This document shows, one piece after another, positions 43,731 through 53,992 of a stretch of 53,992 nt of DNA; the stretch's first letter is position 1, and each line of letters starts with the position of its first letter. The notes beneath the pieces were generated by a model. It saw only the letters and a list, made by a program, of their open reading frames with translations, did not search any database and was not told the DNA's origin. The stretch is from Tieghemiomyces parasiticus (taxonomy: Eukaryota > Kickxellomycota > Dimargaritomycetes > Dimargaritales > Dimargaritaceae). The stretch spans positions 1 to 53,992 of the forward strand of contig JANBPT010000222.1 in assembly GCA_027575765.1 (NCBI GenBank), read 5' to 3'. A program made the translations under genes and the position numbers.

Positions 43731-44915
43731 AGCGTGGCGGTATCAGAGACTTGGTTACAAGAGTACTGGGGGGACGGTAAGGATGGTGGGGGAGGCGAAG
43801 TGGGCACGGCAAGAAAGGATAAGCTAGGCGTTCGAGAAGGTATAGTGCACGAAGAAGGTATCTAAAATGGCTGAAGGTAAGTCACGTAGGCAGGTAAGGA
43901 GGAGGGGGGCAAAAAAGACACAGGAAACCCATGTAGTTGTACATTGGTACAGCGACGGCCATCCGGGGATACGGATGGTCTATATAAAGGGAAGCGTGGT
44001 GAAAAATTTACGATTGGCTCTCCCCGCTGCCTCCGAGTATAGGCGAATCGTTAGGCAGCCACGCTGCCAGGGGGCTGCACCGAATGGTCAGCGTGTTAGA
44101 AGTGCATGACTCACCGTATGCGACGAATACACCTGTGAAACGTAGTGAGGAATGAGTGACTGTTCCGCAGTAGCCCCTTAGGTTAAGAGTAGGGAGATAT
44201 GTGGGACGTAGCGGGTGAAGAGACCGAAGCCACACTTCTCGAGGTGTGTGAAGGCACGACGAACCTGCACCGGGACTGCGTGATGGGACGGGGCCGCTTC
44301 CGATACCACAATGGTATTCAGTCTTGCATATCTATGGGTGCTGGCCGATGATGAAATGAATATCCAGCTGCAGCAGGAGTTCGGGGGGGGGGCGGCCGGG
44401 AGTAACCCATTGGCCTCGGAAGCAATGGTCCTGGGCTGGATGCACACAATGAACCAAAGCAGCATGAATGAGCGACATGACGAACCCCCCACTGATCGCC
44501 ACGAGGACCCACTCAGTCAGCGCGTATTACCTTCTGCAGCTTGCACCCCTTTGGAATTGCGGAATCACAGTCCCTGGCTCGGATTCGGATAGATATTACT
44601 TGCCGAGTTCAGAATCATGGGAGGGGGGCTCAGTGGTTGGCGGCGCTCCTACCAAGGGAATAAGCCAAAAAAACAGCAACGTCGTGCAGTGTTGAGAGGC
44701 TGGCAGGAGGACCCCTCCCCCTGTGCTCTAGTATTTCAACACGGAGTCCACACATTACTGCTAGCTAGAAACTGCCATCTCGATAAGGGGCTTCCACCTC
44801 TCCAATACGCTACAAGGCGTGCCCATGACACACGCTGACCGGGACAGCACTGAGAGTTATTTAGCTACATGTAAAAGCGAGAAGTCGGCAATAAGACCAA
44901 GGAACCGCCCTAGAG
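43731..44915. other. intergenic, no gene seen
   Basis: 5' flank of the MFS gene and 3' flank of the Dicer gene. A TATATAAAGG lies at about 43980. A 104-codon minus frame at 44178-44492 begins with a hydrophobic stretch but crosses a G8 run and has no other support. Nothing was accepted. Confidence 0.5.
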
Positions 44916-47900
44916 CTAGCACACCTCACCAGACTCCCACGCCTGGCAGTCACAACACCGTACCAAATCATCCTGGTTCCTACGTAGCTCAGCCAGGTAC
45001 CGCATGGCTGCCAATTGGCGGGCGCGGTGAAACGAGAAATTCTGGGCGCTGTACACCGGCCGCCCGTGGATCATGATGGTACACTCGGCCCAATTGCCCG
45101 CCCCTCGGACATCCCCACCGCCTTCCAACTCCGTCTCGGCTTGCTCGCCTAACCCAGTCTTCCGTGCCTGTTCGATAGCCGGGTTGGTGGTGTCCACATA
45201 ACACTCAATGTTAAACTTGGAACATCCAGCGTCGTGGATAAACTTGATGAGTTTGGTCGCCGCATGGATGTACACAAGGTTGGGGGTGATGAACCGGTCG
45301 TGGGCGGGTCGGAGCCACCGGTTGTAGAGGGCCTCGACGGGGGCGAGTTCCATCTGGGCATCCATGAACACGGCGCCAAACAGAGCCTCAACCACGTCGC
45401 CCAAGACCTTGGGCGGTTGTACGGCAAACCAGTAGTCAAATCGCCCCTCTGTCGACATCGAGGGCAGCGAAGGTCCGGTGGCGAATTGATCCGATGGCCC
45501 GTCTAGTAGCACCGGGGCAAAGGTGGTGTCGCCAGATCGGGTGGGAAGTGGCGGCGGCTCGACACTATCTATATCCATACTGGTTGTGTCCCCCAGTGTG
45601 TCCGTTTGATCTCCCGAGTCAACTTGCATCCCGTTCAACCCAACGGCGGCAAGTTGAGCAGCCTTGGATGACGTCACACCCATCTCCTCCCCGTCCTCCT
45701 CATTATCCATTAGCTGGTCGCGGTGTATCACATATTCGGCGATGGCCTGACCCAGGGACGGTGAGAAATGTACCACGTGGCGGTGCAGTCCAGCCGCGTG
45801 GCACAGCATGGCCAAAAAGTTATTGTTGACCGAAGCCACGCGCAGGTTGGTGAGGAGCTGTGGGCTGGCCTGGGGGAACCGGTGGTAGAGGTATTGCACC
45901 GAAAAGAAGTCAATGAGGGCGTCCCCAATGTACTCGAGTCGTTCATAGCTCCCGCCGTCGCTTTTGCTGCTGGCGTCCGCTGCACTGCCGTGGGTAAGCG
46001 CCTGGTCAATTAGGCTGCGATCGCGGAAACGGTACCCGAGGACGCGCTCCACCGCCGCGTGATCCACGGCTTTGGCCACAGATACACCCGCGAAGGGGCC
46101 CGACAGCGCCGCACTATCCCCGGTCGAGGCGAGTCCGGGGGTCGACGTCGTAGACAAGGATGCGCAGACCTCACTCATCGTGATGGGAAGCCCCACGCGG
46201 GCTGCGACCAGGCGTTCCTGACAGGCCTCGAGTTCCCGCCGATAGGTCGGATAGAAGTCCTCCCACCGGGTGATTCCGCCGAGGGGCAGTCCCAGTTGGC
46301 GGATACAGTGGATACCGGCCTCGAAACCTTCACTCAGGTAGCATGCGGCCAGGCTGGCCTCAATCAGGTCGGCTAGAGTCTTGTTGGGGTAGACCTTGCG
46401 GTGGGCCGCGACCTGACCGGCCTGGTGCTTCTCGAGCTGCTCGACCGATACGAAGCCCGGCGGGCGCCACCGGCGCGGGGCGAAGGCCGTGTCGGTCAGA
46501 TAATTCTGGAGTCTCGCCTGGCGGGCGTACTTGAACAGGCGAGTGTTGTTCACCATGACGTAGCGGAACCCTGTGAGCTGGCCCTCGTGGGCGATGGGAT
46601 GGTGCACGAAGGCTACTAGACTGCCTAGCAATTTGAGGGTCACGTCGCCCAGGTACTCGAGGCGTTCGTAGTTAACGAGCGTGTTCGGTACGGCGGACGG
46701 GAGGGTAGTTACGCGAACCAGGTAGTCGAGGCGCGCTCGCAATTGGAACGTCGCACGCAGCCGGGCGGCCCGAAGGATGCCCTCCAGGCTGTACAGAACG
46801 GTCGGGAGAAGTAGCGCCGAACGATGGGTCCGAGCGCTCAGCGGGTGCTTGGCGCAAAGGAGGGGAATCAGGTGTCGGGGTCCTACGGTGGTCTTACCCG
46901 AGGTGACTGCGGCTACCTTGTCCTTTTCGTCGTCCGCCGCGCCGCTCTTCCCTCTCTCCTCTGGGTATCCATCGACATCGGCGGCGTTAATCTCTCGGGG
47001 CGGGGCGGGTAGGTAACTCCGACGGTCCGGCGTGGGCCGAATCTGTAGCAGAGGCAGCGACGCGGCCTGCTCCACGATCAGCTCGCGTTTAGCCTCGTCG
47101 AGTCCGCGGTGCCACCGGTAATAATCCAGGTAACTGCTGAAGGCGGTATCGGGCACGTCGGCGGTTTCCTCCGTCGGAATGGGGGAGAATGGGTGGAGAT
47201 CCGTCCGAATGCGGTCGACGTAGAGGCACACGTTGGCACGGGCCTGGTCCACAATGACCAGGTCGGGGTCGGATCGAGCGGTGCCATCGGGGTTGATATA
47301 GTCCTCAAGGGCGAGGTCCACAGTATCGTGGGCGATTAAATTGACCAGTTCCGCACCCGGAACGTAGTGGGCGATCCAACGGTTCAGGTCAAAGGGTTCG
47401 GTAGGAGCGTGGCCTTGGCTGGGTGGGGTTGGCGGCACAGTGTGTAGCGGAGCGAGCAGGTAGGGTGGGGATCCGACAGGGCAAACGTAGCGACGACGTG
47501 ATAGGGTCGAGAAAAGGCGTAGGGTGAAATTAGTGAGCAGGTCATATTGGCCACTAGTGAGTGCCAGGCCGCGAGGGTCGCAAGGATAGGGCCGGACGGT
47601 GACTTGAGGGATGAGTGGATGGTCCAGCGGTAGGGAAGGCAGATCGATGGGCAACGGGACGCGGGTCAGAAACAGCCATGAGTGGTAGGTCGGGCCTGCA
47701 CCGGTCGTGGGCATTGCTAGGACGTTAGGATACCAGGTCGTCTCGGACTCAGGCCCGATGCCGGTATCGGTCCCGTTGGTCGATCCGGGGTTGCTGGCTG
47801 GTGTGTCGGTAGTGGTAGCGGGGCGCCACACTCGGTCAGCATCCGTCACATATTCGTGGCGTACATTAAAGTCTTTGCGCAGACCATCCTCCTCGCGCTC

Positions 47901-49991
47901 AAACTCTTCCAGGTGCGCATCGTTCTCAGCGACGACGGCGGCCTGGGCCGGGTTGCTGACGGTATACTTCACCGCACCCCCAATGCCACAACGACGACGA
48001 CGCATGCTAAAGACCGGTCGTAGGTAGTCCGTCAGGGCACCGGCCTGGTGAAGCAGCAGACAGGCGTAGATGGCAGCCGACCGCTTCGCCTTGGCTTTGG
48101 ACCGCATGGTGTAGCCCGTCACCTGGTGTACCGGGGCACTGGCCGGGAGGCGAATGTGGGCGCGAAACCCGTCCAGTTCCTCCGTGATAGCCACCGTCGG
48201 CATCGGTAGGTAAAAGTCGTCGCTGGGCAGCGTGGCACAGTACTGAAACAGCAACGACACGGCCGAGGCCAGCGTCACCGTGGCCCCCGTCGACGGCACG
48301 CAGTAGCGCTGGGTCATGGCCCCGGCCTCGCCGTCCATGTCGTCGCCATTATCGTTGACGAAATCGGAGTGATCGGTACCGGCCCGCGGGCCACTGCGGC
48401 CGGTTGTCTCACGTCCTGAAGCCTTCAGGCACCACTCCCGCATATCAGCCTCGGCCTGGGCAAACCGCTCCACAATTCCTTCTTGAGCCGCGTTCCCGCG
48501 CTCCACCATTACCACGAATAAAGAATTGGGGTGTCGGGCGCGGCCGCGGGACTGGATGTACTCAATTACGGTGTTGAACAGGTTAAACCGGATCACCACG
48601 TTGCAAGCCCGGATGTCCAGTCCTTCCTCGCCCACCTGGGTGGCTACCAAGAGGTTGCAGACCCGGGTGTGGAAGTCATGGATTGTACGTTGCATTCTGA
48701 CCAGCGAATTAGTCACATCGGCGGGGCTCTGGGATGACCGCCGGCCCACTAGGAGGGCCGGGCGCACGAATGCCAGCGTCGGGAGGCTGGCGATTAGACG
48801 GCACAGAAGGTAGGCTGAGAGCCGCCGGGCGACAAACACGATGGCGCAAAGCTGCTCGGCCTTGGACGCGAACATCGCTAGGGCAGCAACGAGGCGCTGC
48901 ACTTTGGGCGAGCCCAGCCCCGGTTCGGCCACCAGGTCGGGGATCTGGTTATCTAGGCTGTAGAGGGTGACCAAACGGGCCAGTTCGGCCCGAGTGGCGG
49001 AGCTGAGCCGTTCGATGCGGGCCATGCGCCGGCCCTCGAACAGCTCCTGACGCTTGGCGGCTGAGCTGCTGGCAAGTAGACGCCAGTAGGCGTCGACGCA
49101 CCAGGGGCCCAACTCGGCGGCGATTCGTTCCGCTTCCTTCAGCGCGTCCTGAAGGACCTCACTCTCGCCATCTAGGGTCTCCCTTACCGCCCGGGTTAGA
49201 GCCGTACTGGGTATCGAGGTAACAGGTACAGGGTCGTAGTAAAGCTTGATTTCTTTGGGCTTATTCAGGAGCCGACTCTCTAGACCGGTCTCCACAGTAA
49301 AGATTTGGCTGTCGAGATTGGTCTCCAGTGACTGGGCGCAGAGTTCGATAGTACTCTGGAGACAGAGCGGTGAGGCGGTGAGGCCGAGGATACGCGGGCG
49401 GTGCGTGGGGGATAGTCGGTCGTAAAATTCGCGCATGATGCAGTTGTACGGGTGTCCCTTACGCGTGTGGTGACATTCATCCACAACGAGCACGTTGAAC
49501 CGCTCCAGGTCCATGTAGCTGCGTCGCAGGGCGTCCAGAAACACCTGGGCCGTCATGACCAAGACGTCGTACTTTGTCAAGACAGTCTGCCACTGTTCAG
49601 CCGCCCAGCTGTCGACCCCCAGGGCGCCGTAGAGCTTTCCGACGCGCAAGTCCAGCTGGGATTCAATGGCCTTAGCCTGCTGGAAGACCAGCGGCACCAA
49701 GTTGACCAGGAACAGGGCAAGACGGCGGGGAGGCGGAGTCCGGCCGAGTTCGTCCGTAGCGGGCCGGTTGTTTAGGCGCTGGATCTCCTCGGTCGCATAG
49801 TACTGAATGAGCTTGATGGCCACGAAGGTCTTACCGCCCCCCGTGTCCAGAACCACGATGGTATTCCGCTGCAGAGCGGACTGGTACAGGTCCAACTGGT
49901 ACTGGTAGGCTCTCAACTTGCCGTCATCGCCGTTCGAAAGTGGCCAACTGGAAGCTGGGAATTCGGCAGGGGCATTACCACTGTCGTCCAT
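44916..49991 (-). CDS. Dicer-like ribonuclease
   Basis: One open frame of 1691 residues with no intron. It cuts double-stranded RNA into small RNAs. In order: a DExD/H helicase (LDTGGGKTFVA near residue 49, DECHH near 171, TASP), helicase C (GEEGLDIRACNVVIRFN near 456, QSRGRARH near 483), the Dicer dimerisation domain (about 560-660, LFQYCATLPSDDFY), a divergent PAZ-like region (about 900-1000), and RNase IIIa (YERLEYLGD near 1111, ADLIEASL near 1208). RNase IIIb follows (YERLEYIGDALIDFF near 1351, LGDVVEALFGA near 1531). The C-terminus is dsRBD-like (about 1568-1665). All four acidic metal ligands are present in both RNase III domains. An acidic, low-complexity insert of about 80 residues sits inside RNase IIIb. 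The start at 49991 is preferred to 50081 because the 30 extra residues look like leader. Confidence 0.95.
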   Translation of the reverse strand: MDDSGNAPAEFPASSWPLSNGDDGKLRAYQYQLDLYQSALQRNTIVVLDTGGGKTFVAIKLIQYYATEEIQRLNNRPATDELGRTPPPRRLALFLVNLVPLVFQQAKAIESQLDLRVGKLYGALGVDSWAAEQWQTVLTKYDVLVMTAQVFLDALRRSYMDLERFNVLVVDECHHTRKGHPYNCIMREFYDRLSPTHRPRILGLTASPLCLQSTIELCAQSLETNLDSQIFTVETGLESRLLNKPKEIKLYYDPVPVTSIPSTALTRAVRETLDGESEVLQDALKEAERIAAELGPWCVDAYWRLLASSSAAKRQELFEGRRMARIERLSSATRAELARLVTLYSLDNQIPDLVAEPGLGSPKVQRLVAALAMFASKAEQLCAIVFVARRLSAYLLCRLIASLPTLAFVRPALLVGRRSSQSPADVTNSLVRMQRTIHDFHTRVCNLLVATQVGEEGLDIRACNVVIRFNLFNTVIEYIQSRGRARHPNSLFVVMVERGNAAQEGIVERFAQAEADMREWCLKASGRETTGRSGPRAGTDHSDFVNDNGDDMDGEAGAMTQRYCVPSTGATVTLASAVSLLFQYCATLPSDDFYLPMPTVAITEELDGFRAHIRLPASAPVHQVTGYTMRSKAKAKRSAAIYACLLLHQAGALTDYLRPVFSMRRRRCGIGGAVKYTVSNPAQAAVVAENDAHLEEFEREEDGLRKDFNVRHEYVTDADRVWRPATTTDTPASNPGSTNGTDTGIGPESETTWYPNVLAMPTTGAGPTYHSWLFLTRVPLPIDLPSLPLDHPLIPQVTVRPYPCDPRGLALTSGQYDLLTNFTLRLFSTLSRRRYVCPVGSPPYLLAPLHTVPPTPPSQGHAPTEPFDLNRWIAHYVPGAELVNLIAHDTVDLALEDYINPDGTARSDPDLVIVDQARANVCLYVDRIRTDLHPFSPIPTEETADVPDTAFSSYLDYYRWHRGLDEAKRELIVEQAASLPLLQIRPTPDRRSYLPAPPREINAADVDGYPEERGKSGAADDEKDKVAAVTSGKTTVGPRHLIPLLCAKHPLSARTHRSALLLPTVLYSLEGILRAARLRATFQLRARLDYLVRVTTLPSAVPNTLVNYERLEYLGDVTLKLLGSLVAFVHHPIAHEGQLTGFRYVMVNNTRLFKYARQARLQNYLTDTAFAPRRWRPPGFVSVEQLEKHQAGQVAAHRKVYPNKTLADLIEASLAACYLSEGFEAGIHCIRQLGLPLGGITRWEDFYPTYRRELEACQERLVAARVGLPITMSEVCASLSTTSTPGLASTGDSAALSGPFAGVSVAKAVDHAAVERVLGYRFRDRSLIDQALTHGSAADASSKSDGGSYERLEYIGDALIDFFSVQYLYHRFPQASPQLLTNLRVASVNNNFLAMLCHAAGLHRHVVHFSPSLGQAIAEYVIHRDQLMDNEEDGEEMGVTSSKAAQLAAVGLNGMQVDSGDQTDTLGDTTSMDIDSVEPPPLPTRSGDTTFAPVLLDGPSDQFATGPSLPSMSTEGRFDYWFAVQPPKVLGDVVEALFGAVFMDAQMELAPVEALYNRWLRPAHDRFITPNLVYIHAATKLIKFIHDAGCSKFNIECYVDTTNPAIEQARKTGLGEQAETELEGGGDVRGAGNWAECTIMIHGRPVYSAQNFSFHRARQLAAMRYLAELRRNQDDLVRCCDCQAWESGEVC

Positions 49992-51177
49992 GGCTGCTGC
50001 ACGCAATAGGAAAACTAAAAACAAAGGGGCAGGTGCCAATGCGGTAAAGCGTGAAAGGCCCCGGAGATGCGAACGTGACACCGGGACAGATACTCTCCTT
50101 CAGCAGTCAGAGCGGTTACTGCTAACGATGGCAACTGGAAAGGGCGGGAGGGGGGGGGTGATTATCTGATGGGCCATACAAATTGCCTTTAGGGGGAGGG
50201 GAGTAAAATAGCTGCGGGGGGGGGTCTGGAGAATCAGGCGGAGGCAAGGCTTTAAGTGTATAGGCCCCGACATGGCCAGTAAACTTTTAAGCTTGCATTG
50301 AGGCGTCAACCTGGAGTGTGTAACTGTATGCCGGCGCCTCCACCATAGCGAATTGGCCGAGCTTCAACGTGGACTAGAGTAGTTGTGTTTGGGAGAGAGG
50401 GGGGGTGCTAGGCCTCCCTGTCCACCTGTATTGACCAGCTCTTTACTTTATCCAGCGGACACGGCGGTAAGGACGGCCCCAATGCGGGTAAGGGAGTCTG
50501 TCGTATGTACCATGAAGCTTTTGCCGGTTAAAGTTTGCGAAAATCACGGGGATGACGATGGGCCATCCAGCCTAGCCTTCCAGATGTAATGGAGACAGTA
50601 GGAGGCCGTCGGATAGGGCGCTACGAGGCAGGCGCGAGCCCTCTTCCGCCCCCTGCCGACCACGGAACCCATCAAAATATTGACAGGTCATGGCTGAGGA
50701 TCGACCAAGGGCGGGTGGCCTGGTAAGTACGGTGCGAGAACCAAAGGCAGGTGGGCTTGCAGCGATTGTCAGTGGCTTGGAAGTGGAGGGAGACAATTCC
50801 AGTTTTCGCCCAAGTCACTAGTGCATTCAATAATTTTCATTGACAGTCTCTTGGCCCGGGACCTGCCAGTCGATCATATTCCTTTCGCGATGACCTCTAA
50901 AGCTGCAGACATTAACCAACCAGCCAGATGGCGTGGCGGAGTTGGCCACGGTCGCCCTAGTCATGTGTCATAGCTGCATCACCGTCAGTCCCCAAACTGC
51001 CAGGTCCGACCCCAGCACTTTCCACCGAATAATTATAGAGCTTGTTGCTTATTAAGTACCCCGTTAATCGGCCCATTCGAACAGCCCTAAATATAGAACG
51101 CCTAACACACTGGTAAGCCAAGCAGGCCAAACATGGGACACACACGTGATGGTTGCAGATAAGCGACAGCCTCACGC
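49992..51177. other. intergenic, no gene seen
   Basis: Dicer 5' flank and 3' flank of the second tubby-like gene. G runs lie near 50150 and 50215, and an AT-rich patch at 51030-51100. Frames under 75 codons only. Confidence 0.55.
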
Positions 51178-51935
51178 TCAGCCCCCAGCCTTGAGGGCCT
51201 CGACGGTATCGATGGCCGAGGCGATGAGAAAGTCTGTGAAGCCTAGGGGCCATGCCTCGGGGTCGGGTCGCACAGTGACCTTGCCAAACCCGCGTCGCCA
51301 GAACGAATGATCGACGGTGGCTACCATGGCCCCGTCACGGACCCGAATGCAGTCACAGTCGAACCCCAGGCGGCCGCGTCGCCGCCACAGGAAAGCCTCC
51401 TCGGCGTACGTGAAGCGGTACTCGGTGGAGCCAAATCCCGCGCGATCCACCAGGGCCACGCGGATGAAATATTCCGGGCTGACCAGTTCCCGTCGACTCG
51501 CCGTCGCGGAGGCGGACGTGCCACCCCGGGCGGGTTGCCACAGGACTGAGCCCGTGACATGGTCAACCAGCCGGCGCGAGCTCGTAAGACCGAGCTTGCC
51601 GCTGGGCCGGCGGTACCGCACCTGCCGGTGCTCGTCAATGACGTGTAGTTCGTTGCCCAGGAGGGACGGTTTCGTAACGGTGTACGTGTGGGGGGACAGA
51701 ACGGTAGCTAGCGCCCCGGGGTAGGCCCAAGGCAGAGTCGGGAAAAGGGAATAAAAGGTGGTAAGGACGGCAGGGATATGGGGTTAGGGCGTGTAGCGTG
51801 GTCCTGACAGCCCTAATATATCCTGAGCCGGCCTATTCCACTTTTCAAACCAGGGCAGCCATAAGGACCGGTCCCGCTTGCTTAATGGCCCAGGCGCCCA
51901 GCTTGAGCATCCCATGTGCATTACATACCTGACAT
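51178..51935 (-). CDS. tubby C-terminal/DUF6593-like protein (second copy)
   Basis: Proposed exon 1 is only 7 nt, 51935-51929 (ATGTCAG, then a GTATGT donor). The intron is 51928-51708 and exon 2 is 51707-51178. Phase 1 gives 178 residues beginning MSATVLSPHTYTVTKPS. Exon 2 has no in-frame ATG upstream of the conserved part, so a separate first exon is needed. The core shows the family pattern: strands around YRRPSGKLGLT, then EYRFTYAEEAFLWRRRGRLGFDC, then MVATVDHSFWRRGFGKVTV and a C-terminal helix (DFLIASAIDTVEAL). It is related in layout to 29717-30616 but lacks the disordered insert. Lipid or membrane binding is possible from the fold, and the function is unknown. The 7-nt exon is the least certain part. 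Confidence 0.6.
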
Positions 51936-52619
51936 GACGGGCTAATGAGGTGGCTAGAGGTTGTAGGTCGGCCAGGAATCGGGGCAAGCGGTTGTGACCT
52001 GAGGTAGTGGAACAAAGCAGGGTTGAAGGGCGGTGAGGGGCCACTCCAGCGTTACCGTAACCGGTAGGATAGGGGAGGTGGTCCACACAGAGGCAGACAC
52101 TAAACGTCAGTGAGGAGGGGACGGCTAAGACAGATAATGGTGGAGGAGGGGGTCAAGGGACGGGTGCCAGAGCCCGAGGCGAGTACGTAAGCACAGCATG
52201 GTTTCAGTGAGAGAAGTTGGGAGTGTTGAGGTTAAGCCCCGGTCACTGAGGTTCAGGGTCAACAGGGGAATGGGTATTAGGGCCACCCGCTCTACGTCTC
52301 CGCTCCACTTACTACTAACGGCCTAAAGAAATGGGTAAAGACTGGCTAACCCTGGGGCCATATGGCCCGTTCACAGGGGAAATGCACCTGCTGTGTTTGT
52401 TCCAAGTGGAAAATTTTGGCCTGGCGTATGCCACTAGACCAAGTGGGGGATTGGCTACTCTAGAGGAAGCTCCGCCCTCGCAATTTGAGAAGAGAACAAA
52501 GCAATCCGCCTCGACCTCACTAGCCAGACGACATCTTGCCCATCCACTTGCTGCAGCAAGGTGCGGGTTCCGGCTGTGCAGAGTAAAATAGAGTCGTTAG
52601 GAGGGCATATATTGGCCAT

Positions 52620-52902
52620 TTAGTTGGTGAAGGTCAAGTCGGCAGCCTTCACAGTTTTGACAGTAAGCTGTACGAGGGACGCGGAAGGTGTATCATTCGA
52701 AATCTTATTATTGTCCAACGAGTTTGCGCCATATAATGATGGATGGCCCACCACCAGTGTGAAGTATTTGCGGCGCATGTCCCGTGAATTTACGTTCCGA
52801 TGGAGGTGAATGTTGCGTTTGACGAACCGAGCCGTTTGCGTCAATGAACATACGGCAAAGTGAGAAATGTTTGCAGAATTACAAAAGGTCGAGCCTATTA
52901 GT
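52620..52902 (-). CDS. possible 3'-terminal exon, unknown protein
   Basis: An open minus frame of about 94 codons follows a TACTAATAG, which is like a branch point plus acceptor, and ends at 52620. The sequence is varied and not low in complexity (for example RDMRRKYFTLVVGHPSLY). No family was recognised and no upstream exon was found, so it may be chance. Confidence 0.2.
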
Positions 52903-53073
52903 ACGTTGTCTCACAGCAGATTGCGGTTATTCCATCCACTTTTTAGATGAAGCTTCTCTGCCCAGCCGACTCACCTTTAAGGTGCCTCCCCTCCATTACA
53001 TCGCATGGAGAGTGGCCCAACTATCCCGCTTTTATCGCACCTTAGCCATGCGATAACAGGGCCGGAAAATGCT

Positions 53074-53245
53074 TTATCGACCAGGTGGGGAACAGCCTTT
53101 GTGCTGGTACTTTACCCGTGGCTTCTGGTTAGCAGTAGTAGTGGCCTTGCGCTCTGCAGCCTTGGCAGGTGCCAGACCACCATCACCATCGTCCTGGGAC
53201 TTTGCACACTGGAACCACTCCGGAGTCTCACCGTTGGCCCAGAGG
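53074..53245 (-). CDS. possible 3'-terminal exon, unknown protein
   Basis: After CCATCCTCTTGAG on the minus strand, a frame runs LWANGETPEWFQCAKSQDD, then a Lys/Ala/Thr-rich tail to a TAA at 53076. It looks more protein-like than its surroundings, but the family, upstream exon and start are unknown. Confidence 0.2.
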
Positions 53246-53992
53246 CTCAAGAGGATGGTGGTGTGGTAAATACACGGGGGTTAAGCATACGATGTAAAAG
53301 TAAAGGGTTATATGGCAGTCTCTCGTTTATTGAGGCGGCCGGCGGACAGATACTTTATATCCATTTCCGCCTTGACTTCCAACCGTTGACGCGAAGCAGT
53401 AGCAGCGATGGATACATCATAGGAAAATCAGCTGAGAAAACATAGCATGAAGGAGACGAGACGGCAACGAAGTATAGTACCCTAAGGAAGACCAGTCGTA
53501 GGACAATGCATCACACGATGCAGACGACTTTGACGGACTCGGCTTATCGCTATCATACTGAATCCAGGCGAGAGGCCGCTGCTAAGGCTGCGATCAGATG
53601 CTGGCGATTATTCCGACCACACTGAGGCTATTAATTGATGAGATTTTTATGTCTGACCTTAGTAGCGGCTCCTTATGGGTTCTCTATAGTCGCTAGACTC
53701 TTTTATTACTTCGATGACCTTATTTTTCCTTGGCCATCTGGCCTTTGCGACTAGCTATCGGCCTTACATATCCATAGAGGCGCAGCGCAGGATCCACTCG
53801 TTCTGGCGCAAAATGCGACGACGCATACTGGCTGGCTACAGCCCATGCAAACAACGCGTCGCCCAAGACGCACAGCTGGCGAGTGGGTGGCGCACAATTC
53901 CCATCCTAGCAGGCCCACAAATAAACCTGCTGCTGTGCCAACTCCGCTGCAAACTACAGTGGGCCTCCGCGCTAAACTGAGTTGCGACGGCC

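Larger units (their letters stand above)
51936..53992. other. right end, no firm gene
   Basis: No recognised family. Two minus-strand stretches could be 3'-terminal exons (52620-52902 and 53074-53245) and are listed separately with low confidence. Plus-strand frames at 53005-53445 and 53714-53980 have no family features. Confidence 0.45.

Noticed and set aside
44178..44492. 104-codon minus frame that begins with a hydrophobic stretch
   Set aside because: Crosses a G8 run, residue use is irregular, and no splice sites or family support it.
53005..53445. 146-codon plus frame
   Set aside because: No family features. The opposite strand in part of the same interval looks at least as protein-like, so neither is firm.

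Overview
The window looks like nuclear DNA of a fungus, most likely an early-diverging (zygomycete-grade) lineage. The reasons are a fused tryptophan synthase (alpha then beta in one chain, TRP5 type), GT-AG spliceosomal introns of about 170-450 bp, RNA polymerase subunit RPB8, a tRNA-splicing endonuclease Sen34, a two-RNase-III Dicer, and an MT-A70 methyltransferase of the type linked to DNA adenine methylation. A placement near Zoopagomycota/Dimargaritales is only a guess from gene style. No tRNA, rRNA, intact transposon or CRISPR was seen. Fourteen protein genes and one clear pseudogene are supported, separated by long gene-poor spacers rich in G/C homopolymers.

Layout. 1-4.3 kb: no gene. 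4.3-6.0 kb (-): FAR-17a/AIG1/rolling-stone-like membrane protein in two exons. 8.0-9.4 kb (+): aldo-keto reductase pseudogene with three exons, three in-frame TAG codons and two frameshifts. 10.1-11.8 kb (-): predicted secreted protein with an F-box-like motif and an ankyrin-like region. About 9.7-10.1 and 14.1-14.5 kb: two diverged direct copies of one interspersed repeat. 15.4-16.5 kb (-): trypsin-fold protein in which all three catalytic residues are replaced. 17.9-19.1 kb (-): homoserine kinase. 19.9-21.2 kb (-): disordered protein, divergent from 21.5-22.4 kb (+) Sen34. 22.9-23.5 kb (+): RPB8, convergent with 23.8-26.7 kb (-) SANT-like/MT-A70 methyltransferase. 28.6-29.2 kb (+): small secreted protein. 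29.7-30.6 kb (-): tubby/DUF6593-like protein. 32.7-34.1 kb (-): neutral-sphingomyelinase-like phosphodiesterase. 34.9-36.2 kb (-): Gfo/Idh/MocA oxidoreductase. 37.6-40.0 kb (-): tryptophan synthase. 42.1-43.7 kb (-): MFS transporter. 44.9-50.0 kb (-): Dicer-like protein. 51.2-51.9 kb (-): second tubby/DUF6593-like protein with a 7-nt first exon. 52-54 kb: at most two doubtful terminal exons.

How they relate. There is no evident biosynthetic cluster. Amino-acid synthesis genes (threonine, tryptophan), RNA-processing genes (Sen34, Dicer), transcription (RPB8), a nucleic-acid methyltransferase and lipid or transport functions are interleaved, as in ordinary eukaryotic gene order. The more novel content is the set of secreted, fast-evolving proteins (F-box/ankyrin-like secreted protein, triad-less trypsin homologue, 203-residue secreted protein) and the SANT-like/MT-A70 fusion. 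All gene models were made by eye from reading frames and splice consensus. Introns were accepted where donor, acceptor and phase agreed and the joined protein matched its family or, for unrecognised proteins, stayed open.
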